Origin: Motacilla alba alba
Taxonomy: Eukaryota > Chordata > Aves > Passeriformes > Motacillidae
Direction of reading: 5' to 3'
Length of the DNA stretch: 64,000 nucleotides
Assembly (NCBI RefSeq): GCF_015832195.1
Contig: NC_052017.1
Span: forward strand, 70,557,801 to 70,621,800
A program made the translations under genes and the position numbers. Positions 1 to 12,800 of the stretch are shown piece after piece. Within the stretch, counting starts at the first letter, position 1. Each line of letters opens with the position of its first letter. Under the pieces are notes generated by a model that worked only from the letters and a program-made list of their open reading frames with translations, ran no database searches and had not been told where the DNA came from.

Positions 1-3000
1 TTGTGGCATGGCAGATATGAGGAATGTTGTATTGTGTAAACACTGATAGAGGGAGATGTAAAATGGGAGAATTTATTGTAGCAAAGTTAGATATTGGTCC
101 CCAGGAAGGAATGAAAGTGCAACCACTAACTGCTGTTTGTCCCATAAAAATAGATTTTTCTGTCTTTCTATTTGGATGTTCTTATGTAGTATTATACTTT
201 AAAAAATATTATCCAGGAGTGAAAGAAGAATTGGGATGTGAGCATTTAATCTTAAATCCAAATTCTTGATAGAGATGCAATGTCTCATCTTTGATTTTCT
301 GAGATTTATGCTTTCTTTGGACTGCCATATTTTTCTTGCAACGACATTTCTTCAAAAACATGTATTAGAAGTATGTGGTGTTGAGATAAGGACAGCACAG
401 TGACAGTAGCATAAGGACTAGTGACAAACTGGATTACTGGAAAACCTGCTGATGCTGAAAAATGCTAAATGAAATACAGAATGGGAAACAATAGATGGAT
501 CTATTGTATATTATATTCAGGAAATAATTTTTCTTATAATTATTTTTGCATTAATCTCTGGAATGGTGGGTCAGAATTGATACTGACTCTCTACTCGTAT
601 GAGAAGATGAATAACAGCTTTCTGGCATTCATGCCTCTGTGGGCAGAAGCTGGCTGAGCTCTAGAGAAATCAGTGGAGCATCACTGGCCCAAATTAATTT
701 TCTAAAGGAAGTGGTACAAAGTGGACCGCTATAAAAAGAGGGGTCTGCTGGGTCTGCTGGCACGGCCTGTCTACCGAGTGGCTGTGCTGCTACTAGTAAT
801 TTCATTTTCATTTTAATCATTCAGTGATGTCAAGTTATTAGAGCTTTTTCCCTTCCCAATGCTCCTTCAAGATGATTAATGAAATGAAAATGTTTCTTCT
901 AGGATAATGAGATTGAGCAAAGATGAGCTGGATAAACCAGCAATAGCTTCTTCCATCCTTCTCTGGATGGCATTTGTGGATAGTTAGAAGGGAGCCTTCC
1001 AGTTTCTCTCATCTTTTCACAGGGATTTTACCTCCTAGGCAGCTGTAAAGAGGCAGCTTTGTGTATTTAGCTACCTGTTCCTGGGCTCTCAAAGGTGATT
1101 TGCTATGTTCCGTCAAGGGAGGGAGTGGATACGTTCAGACCTCAGTTATTTTTTTGTAAGAACAAGGCAACTGGATTGTTGCAGAACTGATGAGCAGAAC
1201 ACAGCACAGCCACCCCAGGAATATAAAAGCACTTTGAAACAGGTGATAATATTTTTTGTAACTTTCTTCTGACAGACTTTTAAGTACTGCTAAGCCTGTT
1301 CAATATTTTAGTTGTTTGGTCCAGTCATTCTTTAATCTCATAGAGCCCTGGCTGTGGCTTCCTTGCAGTAGGAATAGAAAAATAAATCAAATGAATTGTT
1401 TCATTGTTACCTATTTTTATTTTGCTAACACCCTATATTCTGCATTGAGGTCACTGGAGACTCATTTTTATCAACTCATTTTCTGTGAGCACAAGAACAT
1501 CTCTGGAATAAAAGCATTCATAATGTCTGACTAATGAGAGGGTAGCTAAATGGCATGAAATTACTTAAAAAAGATAGTATTAAAGAGGCAAAGCCAAGTA
1601 CCCAGAAACAAAGAAATGTTGGAATTCATGCTCAGCAGAAGCCTTAATTTGCTTCCTTTCTATGCAATATGCCTTTTGTTTGCTATTTGGTCGTGTTTTT
1701 TCCACAGGCCTCCTGTCTCACCCAGCACGCAGAACACTTGGTGCTCATGCACCAAATATCTTTCAAAGTATTTTTCCACTCCTCCATATATTCTCCCATA
1801 AACATGGATGACTTCCTTTCACCTTGGACTTTTCTAGGGTGCTTGTGCTGAGATAACCTCCTTTTAGCTTTTAAAGAGTAAAGATTTCAAAAGACCTTTT
1901 AAGGAGAGGGGGTGGTCATACCCACTTTTTACAGAATGCAGGCTGAGACCTGAAGATTAAAGCCAATAAACATCAGAAGGAAATCCAGCAGCAGAGATAG
2001 GGAATGGATACTATTATTCAGGTAGGTTTTCAGTTTCTTTACCTATGAATTCTTTCTGCTCCTCCTCCAGTTTCCTGCCTACTTACTGTTTTGTGTTCCT
2101 ATGTTAGCAGATGACCCTGAGTCTCACAGATAAATGCTCATTCCACCACCAAATCCCAGTTAAATCAATCTGTAAAATCAAAAGAAAGAAAAAAATTGGG
2201 AAGGTTACATCCAAGAAACTACTGCATGTGGAAACCTTGCAGGATGTGGGAGACTGTAGACATTTCAGGAACCACAGCAGTTATCACCTTTGAGAGAAGT
2301 GAGGTGTACTGCCCTAGCATGAGTTGGTATCACTGGACTGAAGCAACACAATGAAGACAAGACAAAAGCTGCAGAAATTAGATGATTAAATGGAATAGTG
2401 AGAGCTTTGTATTCACAGAAAGTACAGGAGAAAGAACTGAAAACTAATTGGCTAGTACAAGGCTTCAGTGGAATAATCAAGAACTGCTGAGGTGGCTTGG
2501 CCATGTGTCAGGAATGGAAGGTGCCTGCAGTGGAAAGCAAAGGAAAGCTGAATGATGAATTACTGAAAACTGACGTGGAAATGAGAAACTGTAAAATGAA
2601 TACAGAAAGCAAGCATATGCTCTGCTTTCTGGAACTAGGAATAGAATTAGGCAATTACAGAGGAAGATGAGGAATGCTTCTACAAGACTTCTGTAGCCCC
2701 TTGGTGCAGGCCTGCATGTCTCAAGACCTGTCTGATGTGCTGGAACACCTATGAGAGCCTGAAGTAGAACAGCATACTGAAACACAATCTAAGTAAGTTC
2801 CCTCAACTTTGCAAGCTACCTGTGTGACAGGAAAATTATAATAGGCTTAATGAACTTGCAAGTCTCTTCAGTCATTTGAAGGATGCAGACTTCTCTACAA
2901 ATGTGGTAGGACTAGAGATGCTGAAGGTGGAAACAAGAGTTTTCCTTATTAAGGGATGCAGGATTCTGGTGCACTTTTATAATGATATCTCCATGTTACA

Positions 3001-4093
3001 GTGGTGCTGATGCAGGTCAGCAAGGTGCAGGTTTGAGATTCTCAGGTGATTTGCACCTTTGAAAGAAAATTACAGCACTTTCACAGGCTTATGCGTGATT
3101 TTCCCTTCGCGTGTTTGGCTACCCTGCAACAAGATGAGCTCTTACATTTTTTCTGAAGTCAAATTTAGCTCACTAGTGCTTCTTTCCCAGCCCTTGTTGA
3201 AGAAGACTTTTAAGAATATAACCTTTAATATGAAACTTATTTTTTACTGGCATACACACATATCTGTTTTACAAGCACATATTGCATGTGGCTTTGGCTT
3301 GCTGATCTTGAAGAATATTCAGAATACCATAGTAGCTTTTGCAGTTGCTTGCTTTGTTTTTGTGCCTTGCCTTGTAATGAAATGGCATAGAACAATTTTG
3401 TTTATTTCCCTGTTATTGGACTGTAGAATCACAGTTCAGCTGATTCTTTACCATTACGAGCACAACATGTAAGACCAGCCAAACCACACACAGATACATG
3501 TAATGCTCTGAAACACTGCCATCTTTTGGTGTCTGGGAAATGTATTGTGTAATTTGTTTTAGGTTTCTCATAGATGTCTTGGAAGAGAGAGGTGTATTTT
3601 GTGCTCTCCAATGACTTTTTTATACTATGCAACAATGCATTGCATCCAGGAGCCTGGAGAACTACATCTCCATATTTTGGTGTTTACTTCAGTGCTTGGA
3701 AGAAGCTGCACTGTTTTCCTTCCTGCATCTGTCCAGGAAATGCAAATACAGCTCTCTCCTTAGGCAAGAGGAATAATGACCTACACATAGGAAAATTGTT
3801 TGGTGCTCTGCAGAAGAATACTTATACAGCCTTAGAGAAGGCTTTATGAGACCCTGTATGAAGCTGCTTTAGGGTATGAAGCTGCTTTAGGATATAAAGG
3901 ATAGGAGGTAAATAAGCCTGATGTGAATATCATATTTTACCTTGTACCATTTTAGGAAATGTGCCAAACTTTTTGAAGTTACTCATATACTTCAATTAAT
4001 GAGATTTCCATGCTGTTTCTATTTATTATACATTTGGGAAGAGTTTTGAGACTTGTCCAGATTTCTGATTCAAATGTTTGTCAGTTCTGCTAG
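1..4093. other. Intergenic, downstream of CDH22; no gene recognised
   Basis: AT-rich sequence with many short chance ORFs; the longest, 137 codons at 3059-3472 plus, looks random. Near 2480-2520 a plus-strand frame reads ELLRWLGHVSGME, resembling the C-terminal motif of some LINE polymerases, but I could not extend it. A perfect 18-base tandem duplication is at 3856-3891. Confidence 0.6.
3856..3891. repeat. Perfect 18-bp tandem duplication
   Basis: The unit GTATGAAGCTGCTTTAGG occurs twice with no spacer and no mismatch, indicating a recent local duplication. Confidence 0.95.
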
Positions 4094-4950
4094 GGACCTT
4101 TGGTTTTTGTGTTGGACTTGCCCCCAAAGCTGCTCTATCACTCATGTCCTCAGCTGGACAGGGGAGAAAAAATGAAATGGGTTGAGATAAGGGCAGGAAG
4201 ATATCATTCACCAATTAATGTCACAGGAAAAACAGACTCAGCATGGGGAAAAAATAAATTTAATTTATTTCCAATCAAATTAGAGTAACATAATGAGAAA
4301 TAACACAAAATCTTAAAACACCTCCCTGCCACCCCTCATCTCTTCCTAGGATCGATTTCACTCACAGTTTTCTTCCCCCACTGCACCGGGGGGGACAGGG
4401 AATGGGGGCTGCAGTCAGCCCATGACACATTGTCTCTGCTGCTCCTTTCCCTTAGTGGGAGGATCCTCATATTCTCCGCCTGCTCCAATGTGGGCTGCTC
4501 TCTCCACAGGTCCACAGGTCCTGTCAGAAGCCTGCTCTCCTGTGGGCTCCCCCTGTGGTCACAGCCTCCTTTGCTCTGCTGTGGGGTCATCCAGGGGCTG
4601 CAGGTGGATCTCTGCTCCATCTTGGACCTTCATGGGCTACAGGGGAATCTCTGATCCAGTGCCTCCTCCCTCTTCTTCCCCACTGACCTTGGTGTCTGCA
4701 GGGCTGTTTCTCTCACATTTTCTCACTCCTCTCTTCTCTAGCGGCAATTGCTTTGGCACAATGCCATTCCTCCCTTCTTAAATCTGTTATCCCAGAGGCC
4801 CATCACTGATGGGCTTGGCCCTGGCCACCAGTGGGTGTCTTTTGGAATCAATGGGCATTTGCTCTAGTGGACATGGGGGAAGCTTCTAGCAGCATCTCAC
4901 TGAAGGTGCCCCTGTAGCTCCACAACTGCCAAAAACCTTGATGTGCAAAC
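4094..4950 (+). mobile_element. Solo LTR-like endogenous retroviral repeat, copy A
   Basis: This matches copy B at 18868-19376 across several segments, including CTCAGCTGGACAGGGGAGA/CTCAAGTGGACAGGGGAGA, AATCTTAAAACACCT and GGGACAGGGAATGGGGGCTG. From memory it resembles a family of LTRs common in passerine genomes, ending near AAAACCTTGATGTGCAAAC. No gag, pol or env coding sequence is attached, so it is probably a solo LTR. Strand follows the orientation of the family as I remember it. The first ~30 bases are too diverged to place the 5' edge exactly. Confidence 0.65.
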
Positions 4951-7900
4951 AGCTTTAGACTGAGCAGTTTAGGAATGAAGCTTGAACATAGGGAAAATGG
5001 AGGAAGGAACTCTAGGAGCAAGTAGCTGCCATGCTAAGACCAAACAGAGGAATTACAGGGTTTTCTCTCCATGCTGAACACAATCAGGGAAACTGTGAAA
5101 GTGATCTGAACCCCTCTCAAGGGCTCTGTTGTGTCCTTACCTGATTGCCTTCCCTGGTAACTGTAGCATTGTGGTAGATGATTAAGGTGATGAGAAAGTA
5201 GAGCTGTAGTCAGGAAAAAGAAAAAGCATATAGTATTGTATTTATATTGACTAGACTCAACTTTCTTTTCCCCTGTGCAGAATTTTTTTGGGTGTTAACT
5301 CTGTTACTGAAGATTTATGTCAATGTGAGAAAAAACAAAATTAGCCTCTCTGATGCAGATGTCACATGCCATGGTAACACCTCTCTAAGAGCAGACTGAA
5401 ATATGTGAGAGAAGAATTAGATGCCCAGACTTACTATACTAATAGATGCTTACTGGTATGTGATTGTACGAGAATGCAAGTTGGTACGATTTTTTTCTTG
5501 GCAGAGAACCAGAAGAAATTGTCACATTAAATTAGGAAGATCTACTTTAATTTTCTCCTTTTGACATCCTCCTATTGATTTGGTCCAAGTGCCTTTATTC
5601 AATAATTCTACTGAAGGAATACCAAGCAGTCTAGTTGCTTAAATAGCATTTATATATCAATACAATTTTTAATACACAGGATTTCAGTCTGTCAGGACTC
5701 AAGTTATTTACCAAAGTGCATAAAAACCCCCCAACAGACAAACAAGCAAACAAACAAAACTCCAACAAAACAGACCAAAAAACCAAACACCAACAGAAAT
5801 ATGTTTTAGCATGTAGCCTGTCTGGAAATTAGCTGTAGCACAGAAATGCTGTTTTCTCAGGAGAATCCAGCTTGCACTTTTTCAGCAATACTGCTATTAT
5901 ATACACATTGTGTTTCAAAGAGGATCTACCTCCTTGATTATTTTCTGTAATCAAAATAATGTAAATAGATACTATATGGCAAGCCATACCCTATGGCAAC
6001 CTTCTAATATGATGAGATTATCACTTATCCACAGAAGTAATTGCAAATGAAGAGGTCATTTGTGAAGCTGTTTGGAGGCGCTGCATAAAAAAAAGGAATG
6101 ATCTGTATATTTTCTGAATGGGATGACATAATACATAAATATTTTCTAACAAAGAAAAGCTTTATGTATTATCTCTTCATGAGAACTGATTACAATATTA
6201 GCAAAGCTTTAATGTATCTATTTTATTGCTCTAAGTACAGTTAGAAAATATAGTTCATGACTGTAATATCTTTGGAGGAGAAATAAAAGTGAAGTCTTTG
6301 TAATTTGTGGGGTAAGTTGGAATGGGAAGTCTGTTCTCCCTCTAACTCAATTTTATTTAATGAAATAATGTTGAGTTTACTCCAACACTTCCAAAAGAAC
6401 CAGTTGTCAATGGCATTTTTGTTCACTTCCTTGTCTTTACAGTTATGTTCTGCTGCTACCATCCCTAATGCAGTCACAGCATTTCAGGGGTTGCTGTTTT
6501 TGCAGGTGCAGGTGAATGCAATTATTAATAATATTATAGGGGTTAGAAGAATTAATAAGGAGTTAATGCAGGAGCTCACTTTTGCTGGCAGAGTTTCTGT
6601 AATCTTGTAGACAGTGACTGGTGTGAATATGCACAGCTCAAATGCTAATGTGCAATGATTACTGTCACACCCTAAATTTGTGAGGTCTCATCCAGTTAAT
6701 GCATGATTATAATGGTTCAGTATTAATAATTACCAGAAAGTTGGCCATTAAACATTCATTGGTAGGCTGCCTAGTGTACAGAACTGTGTACAAGGGAGGG
6801 AATGTTTGGATGAAGACATGGAACACTAAAGAGAAACTTAAGCAGAGTTCAGAGAAATGCGGTCTCTCGTGTGCTCCACATACTCTCTCACCTATGGATT
6901 ATTGTGCCCAGTGAACTTCAGAAGGAAACATCCAGCCCAGCCTGCTAGACACCAGAAGACCCTATATGAAGAACTTAAGTACAAAGTTTAAGACTAATTA
7001 GCTCTCCTGTTACCTTAGTAGTGCTAATTCATTTAAATGGATTGATGGAGCACAGTTTGATCAAGGAAGGATCAGAGAGAAACGGTCATTGACAGCTGCT
7101 GATGGGAGAAACAGACGTCAGGAGATTTATTGCTTTCTTCCCCTGTCCTGTTGGGTCTCTGAGAATTAGTGTTTGTAATGATAGCAGGCTTCAGAAGAGG
7201 CTTGCTGCAGTAGCTAACTTATGATCCTGATTAATTTTCCATAACTCTGTAAACTGTAAATAAATGGATTAAAGAGCCATTTGATCTTCAACAAGAGGTT
7301 TAAAGTGGCTTTGATGACTATGTACCTAGGGGAATACAATGGATTATCATGGATAATTGATTAAAGAAGAGAGAACATTAAATTGATGTTATATGTGAAC
7401 ACATAAAATGCACAATTTGTGCGTGTGAGTTCTGTGAGTGCATAAAGGCAAATGCACGTATGACACTGCAAAAGTGTGTGTATAAATGTATGCATTACTA
7501 TTTATTTAATTTCTCTCCTTTATAGTTAGGAAATGAGAGATGGGACATTGCTCAGTTAAGCTGTAATTGCATTTGGAGATGGAGCAGCATGCTACTAAAG
7601 GTAGCACTCTAGGTGAAGCTTAGGCAGCAGACAGATTTTTGTCAATCAGGCAAGCTGTATTCATTAGTAAAACTGCCTGAATGTAAAAGGCAGCACAATA
7701 ACTGTAATCCTGCATGAGCTGAAGAACTCACTGATGATTCAGAAGGTCGATGGGTGGTGTAAATGTTAACATACATTGGAAATCACGTGCCATAAATAAG
7801 AGCACATGAAAACAAAGTTGTTCTTGCTGTATTCCCCTAGTGTGTCTTAGCTTGGATACCAACATCTCAGTCTGCTATGGGTGTGTGCTCAAAAAGAGAA

Positions 7901-8964
7901 CTCTGAGGAAAGCTTAAAAACATGTAGGGCAAATAATAAGGGGACAAAAAGATGAAGGAGCTGCCCCCTCCAGATTTCTTGGTGGAAGAAGGTAAAGACT
8001 TGCCTCAGCTTTTAAAATACCAATTTTTTAAGTCCCACATGACCAGAAATGAAAACAATGTAACATAACCTTGAGACTAGTTTTGTGATCTCGTCAGATT
8101 AAACAATTGGTTGTCCTGCTTTGTAAACTGGATTTCAGTTTGCAGTGTATTAAGTCAGCAGTGCTGCATAAACCTGCTAAAAATAAGGATTGAAATGGAA
8201 ACAAGACAGTGTTGACCTTAGTCCTGTGAAGGCTAGCTTACAGGAACTGAAGTGAACCTGTGTATTTTTTATTCTCAGTTTCTTTCTTTCTCTTGGATGA
8301 AATATGTTTGATTTTACAGATTTCGTTTTTCTTTCCCCTCATTGTGGTAAAGACTCTGGAATAGGGAAGGTTGAATATAGCTCGGGGAGGGGAAAAGGGA
8401 ACTGATGTTTGTGCCTTATGGCAGTTACTTTCTTGCATCTGTGATGGCACTTTCAGTTTTGTCAGTTTCATAGTTTAAATGACAATTTTACCGATAATAC
8501 AAATGTTAAATGATATAAACCAGTTCATTCCTTGCTTTTGCTCCTCTCCTGCATATATTCCCCACCCAGGCGTCATTGCTCTTTAAAATTAAGTGGAGGG
8601 AGAAGGATTTATTTTGCGCCAGGGCTTTGGGAAATCTAGAAAGCAGCTGTTCACTTCCACTAGAGCAACAGAGACGGCACAGAGTGTCCTCTGGGAACTG
8701 ACATTGAGTATAGTACTGCATTATAAATACCATTTCCTAAATACAGACTTGGCTCCCTGCGGCTGATGAATAGACCCATGCTGTCTTAGTACAGGGAGTT
8801 AAAGAACAACATTTTCCTCACTTTCAGAGCAGGGGAAGGTGTCTTGCAGCATTTCTTTTACTTCACTGGCTGTGTATATGGCTGGATAGATCTTTAACAA
8901 TCATTTATGGAACTGACCTTGATGCTTGCTGTGGCATCATTTCCCACTGAGGTGAGCTGTAATT
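4951..8964. other. Intergenic; AT-rich, no gene recognised
   Basis: It contains a CAAA-type low-complexity stretch at 5731-5792. At about 6480-7310 a run of ATTA/TAAT-rich non-repetitive sequence could be conserved noncoding DNA. No coding potential is supported. Confidence 0.6.
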
Positions 8965-9704
8965 AGGGGTGCAAATCCTGCATGGTGAGTTTGGCAATAT
9001 CCCACATGTGGGTCAGAGCAATCATCAGCACAAATACAAGCTGGGGGAGAATGGATTAAGAGCAGCCCTGAGAAGGACTTGGGCTGTTGGTTGACAAGGA
9101 GCTTGACATGACCTGGCAACATGCACTTGAAGCCCAGAAAGCCAACTGTGTCCTAGCTGCACCAAGAGTCCTGGCTGACAGATCCAGGGGGCTCATTCTG
9201 CCCTGAAGTACTGTGCTCAGCTGTCGAGCCCCTGGTATAGGAAGTACATCAGCCTGCTGGAGTGAGTCCAGAGGAGGGCTGTCAGAGGGTTGGAGCACTT
9301 CTATGAAGATAGTCTGAGAGAATTGGACTTGTTCAGTCTGGAGAAGGCTCTGTTGAGATCTCATAGAACCTTCCAGTACTTAAAGATGACTCACAAAAAA
9401 GCTAGAAGCTAGAGAGGGACTTCTTATAAAGACATGCAGTGATAGGACAAGCAGGAATGGTTTCACGCTGAAATAGAGTAGGTTTAGATTAGATACTAAG
9501 AAGAAATTCTTTACTGTGAGGGTGGTGAGTCACCAGGACAGGCTGCCCAGAGAAACTGTAGATGTCCCATTACTGGAAGGGTTTAAGGCCAGGTTTGGTA
9601 GGGCTTTGATCAACCTGGTCTAGTGTAAGGTGTCCCTGCTGATGGCAGGGGGGTTGGAACTAGGTTGCTTCCAACTCAAGCAGTCCTATGGTTCTCTAAT
9701 CCTT
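8965..9704 (+). mobile_element. CR1 LINE, 3' ORF2 and 3' end
   Basis: This is the longest CR1 here. Landmarks are GTGGGTCAGAGCAATC, CACAAATACAAGCTGGG, ATGGATTAAGAGCAGCCCTGAG, GCCCAGAAAGCCAACTGTGTCC, GTGAGGGTGGTGAGTCACC, GGCTGCCCAGAGAAACTG, CCTGGTCTAGTGTAAGGTGTCCCTGC and GGGTTGGAACTAGGTTGCTTCCAACTC. It is on the plus strand. It carries many indels and stop codons and encodes only the end of the reverse transcriptase, so it is a dead 5'-truncated copy. Confidence 0.92.
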
Positions 9705-9819
9705 TCCAGCAGAGTGAGAAGATTGGGCTTAGGCATTGGTTTGATGCACAGCCCCTGATAAATGGCTTCTCAGCATCTCTGCATCACACTGCTGGTTTGT
9801 GAATTGGAGCCTAAACATC

Positions 9820-9860
9820 CTCATAGTACTGTGGGGATATCTCATAGTGCTGTGGGGATA
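9820..9860. repeat. Tandem duplication, 20-bp unit
   Basis: CTCATAGTACTGTGGGGATA is followed by one base and then CTCATAGTGCTGTGGGGATA, with a single mismatch between the units. Confidence 0.9.
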
Positions 9861-12800
9861 CAGTAAGCCACATTAAATGTCTGTTGGCTTCACAGAGTGC
9901 CTCTCTATTCTTACCCATCTGAAATAACTTTCCAGTTTCATTTGGAGAGTTAAACGCCTCTTGGATAATAGGAAGGAATTAACTTTGTTCAACCAGTACA
10001 AACTAAAATGGGCAGTAAGTAACTGGGTAAGTTCCCACTGACTGCTGAAAATGCTCCTCATTAGAGAACACTCGTCTCTTTGGGTACTTTTTTCCCTTTT
10101 GTGTTCCCTTTGCTGCAGTAAGATATAACTCTGTACGTATTTCATATTCTCGTGTGCCTGTTCACCACCAGATATTGTCTGAGGAGGTAAGGAAGTGAAA
10201 CAGACGGCACTTTGCAGTTCCCTGTGTCAGCTGTGAAAAGCCTCCTGTGAATCACAGCTGAACAGACATGTCCTCTCTTCTTTACAGAAAGCATCCTAAG
10301 ACAAGACTGTGCTGTTAGGAGACAAGCTGCAGGAGGGAGTGTGATTTTTTTTTTTCTTAATAATTCTTAAGTGAGTCTTTTTTACTCGGAGCGCTTCTTA
10401 ATTAATCACCAGAGCACAAGCAATTGTCGGCATTCAAAATGCACAGCTGCATGATTATTTTGTTCCTGAAGATTTGAAATTGCAGCAGCTGGCAGTATCT
10501 TAGCCCCCAAATGAGTTACATTGCAGTTGAAAATTTGGAACCTCCTGTCCCTGTCAAGGTCACTTCCATGCTGTGACATGAGCCCAAGATCCAGAGTTCA
10601 GCACACACAGCAGCGATACAGGTAAGTAATGCAAGAAGCAAGAGAGAATCCTGATTCTACCCTCTGCATGAGGAAAGAAGTTGCAATAGGTAAATACAAT
10701 TTTTCACAGGATGGTGGGGTTTAAGTTAGAGTTTTGAAGAAGACATAGTTTTGGGAATTGAAGAAGGTTTTTATAATCTCTTGATATACCTCCTTAATTA
10801 AAGCTTTATAAGTGAATTCCTGAAATTCGTTCTTTCCCTCTTATTTTTCAGTGCTTTTCCTGGTTATCAGGAGGACAGCACCTACCAACAGCTATTGGAG
10901 TCAATAAAAGCAACCATAATGTTTGCCTTTGATTAATAACTTCTGTGCAGGGGATTCTCTCGTGTGAATCTGCCCCTTGATTTTTATTAGAAAAATGGAT
11001 ATTTAGAGCAGTGTTATTTGCACATACTGTAAGAACCAGTCAACCAAATTAAACTTGTGTTTAAAAACTGATTCCTAACATTGAGGAAACTGTAGTGTAG
11101 ATGGAAACTTAGGAGGAACCAGCTGGAAATTGGATGGTTTTTCTTATGAAGAATTTAAATAATATTTCATAATTTCTCAAAATATTCAGTAGAAAATCTC
11201 AATTTTTCTCAGAAAATGTGGATAATTATATTTTTTACCTATTGAGACAGAGTATTTCTCAAGAAAAGAATGCACTTTCTGGAATGATAACAATTTAACA
11301 ACAATAGTAATAATAACAATGACACAACCTAATGGAAACACTGTTGGAACAGGATGAGTAGGATGGAAAGAAGTCTAGAACAAGAGACAAAGCAAAACAG
11401 ATGGGTAGTTCTATACATTGAGGTTCCTAGGACCTGTGTCACAAAATAGCTTTGCAATGACAATTAAAATTACCTCCCCTCCGAAAAAAAATCCCAGAAC
11501 CCTTCTCACTCTTCTTTCATTTGCAAGTGTTGCCCCTTTGTGCTGTGCACAACCAGGTATCTTCTGCTTTCTGATTAGGAAAGAAGTTACTTTACAGTAT
11601 TGTCCACACTCTTCCATTTGGCTGTGGTCAGGTGAGTTGATGGGACACAGAACATCTGTACATGCAATAATGCCACTTCTACTGGAACTAAATGTGGACT
11701 TTTCAGGTTACTGTACTATCCATGCTCCCTGTCTGAGTGTTTTGTTCAATGCTTCATAGCCATTTCCCTTGGAAATAAAACCAGAAATGACGACCCAAAT
11801 GATGCTAAAAAGTGCTGATTGTGTGTTTTCAGCTTTGATGTTTCCCTTGAGTGCAGGCAGGACAGAGCTCTTAGTGGGAGCTGTGCCTTCCCCAAGGCAA
11901 AATTAGGACAAGGAAGCCCATGTGCTGCTTTTCCTTTCCTTCTTTAAGTGTGTCCTGTCTCTTTGGGACAAAAGGCTTTCTGGTGTAATGCTGACACTAA
12001 ATGAAAGTAAACAGGGCTGATGGGCAACTTGCAAAGGATTTAGCTCAGCTAAGCATTCCAGGGTTATTTCTTATTAATTATTGAGACTATCTGTGTGCTG
12101 GAAATGATGGAATACACAGAGGATAATGTGAGCTAGAGAACACCCAGTGTAACTGAGTCGCTGTATTGCTCTTCCACCAAATGCAGTTTAGTGATGAAGG
12201 GTGAGAGGGTTTTAGTGCCATCACGCCTGTGAGTCAGGCATGTGCAGACACAGTGACTTTATGCAGCTTCCACAGCACACACTTGGGATGACTTTTTACA
12301 TGAGAAAGCCTGTGCTTTCTTGGTCCTGCTAAAGTCTGGCTGTCAGGTGGCATGAAAAATCACAGGCTCACACTTTCCTCTTCCATGCCAGGTCCTCCCA
12401 GTATCAGAACTGGTAGTGTCAATTTCCTTAAGGAAAAGCTTATTCTGGATTCTATTTTTTCCAGTCTATTCTAGCATATAGGACTGTGGGAAATTAATTC
12501 AGGACTGAGCCATGCTATCCTCTCAAACTGAGTGGAATTCAAGCTGATGACTTAAAAGGGAAAACCATATAGGTTATTGGCAGTGTCATGTGGCATCAAG
12601 AGCTTTGAACCTATGAGAATGAGTCTTCTAAATTATTCTCCCTGGAAAATCAGTGAATGAAGTTTTTAATTCTTTCATAGCAGAGTCAAAAGATCTGTTC
12701 ACAGGACTGTTTCATCTGGAATAGAAATTGCTGTAGGACAAAATCAGGGCAGATATAAATTTTAGAGTGAAAGGGATGCAGTAAGAGAGTGCATGATGTG

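Noticed and set aside
3059..3472. 137-codon plus-strand ORF
   Set aside because: AT-rich, hydrophobic by codon bias alone, no domain resemblance and no splice or promoter context; treated as chance.
4422..4781. 119-codon cysteine- and proline-rich plus-strand ORF
   Set aside because: Falls entirely within LTR copy A; the composition follows the LTR sequence.
9056..9364. 102-codon minus-strand ORF near 9.1-9.4 kb
   Set aside because: Antisense frame through a plus-strand CR1 element.
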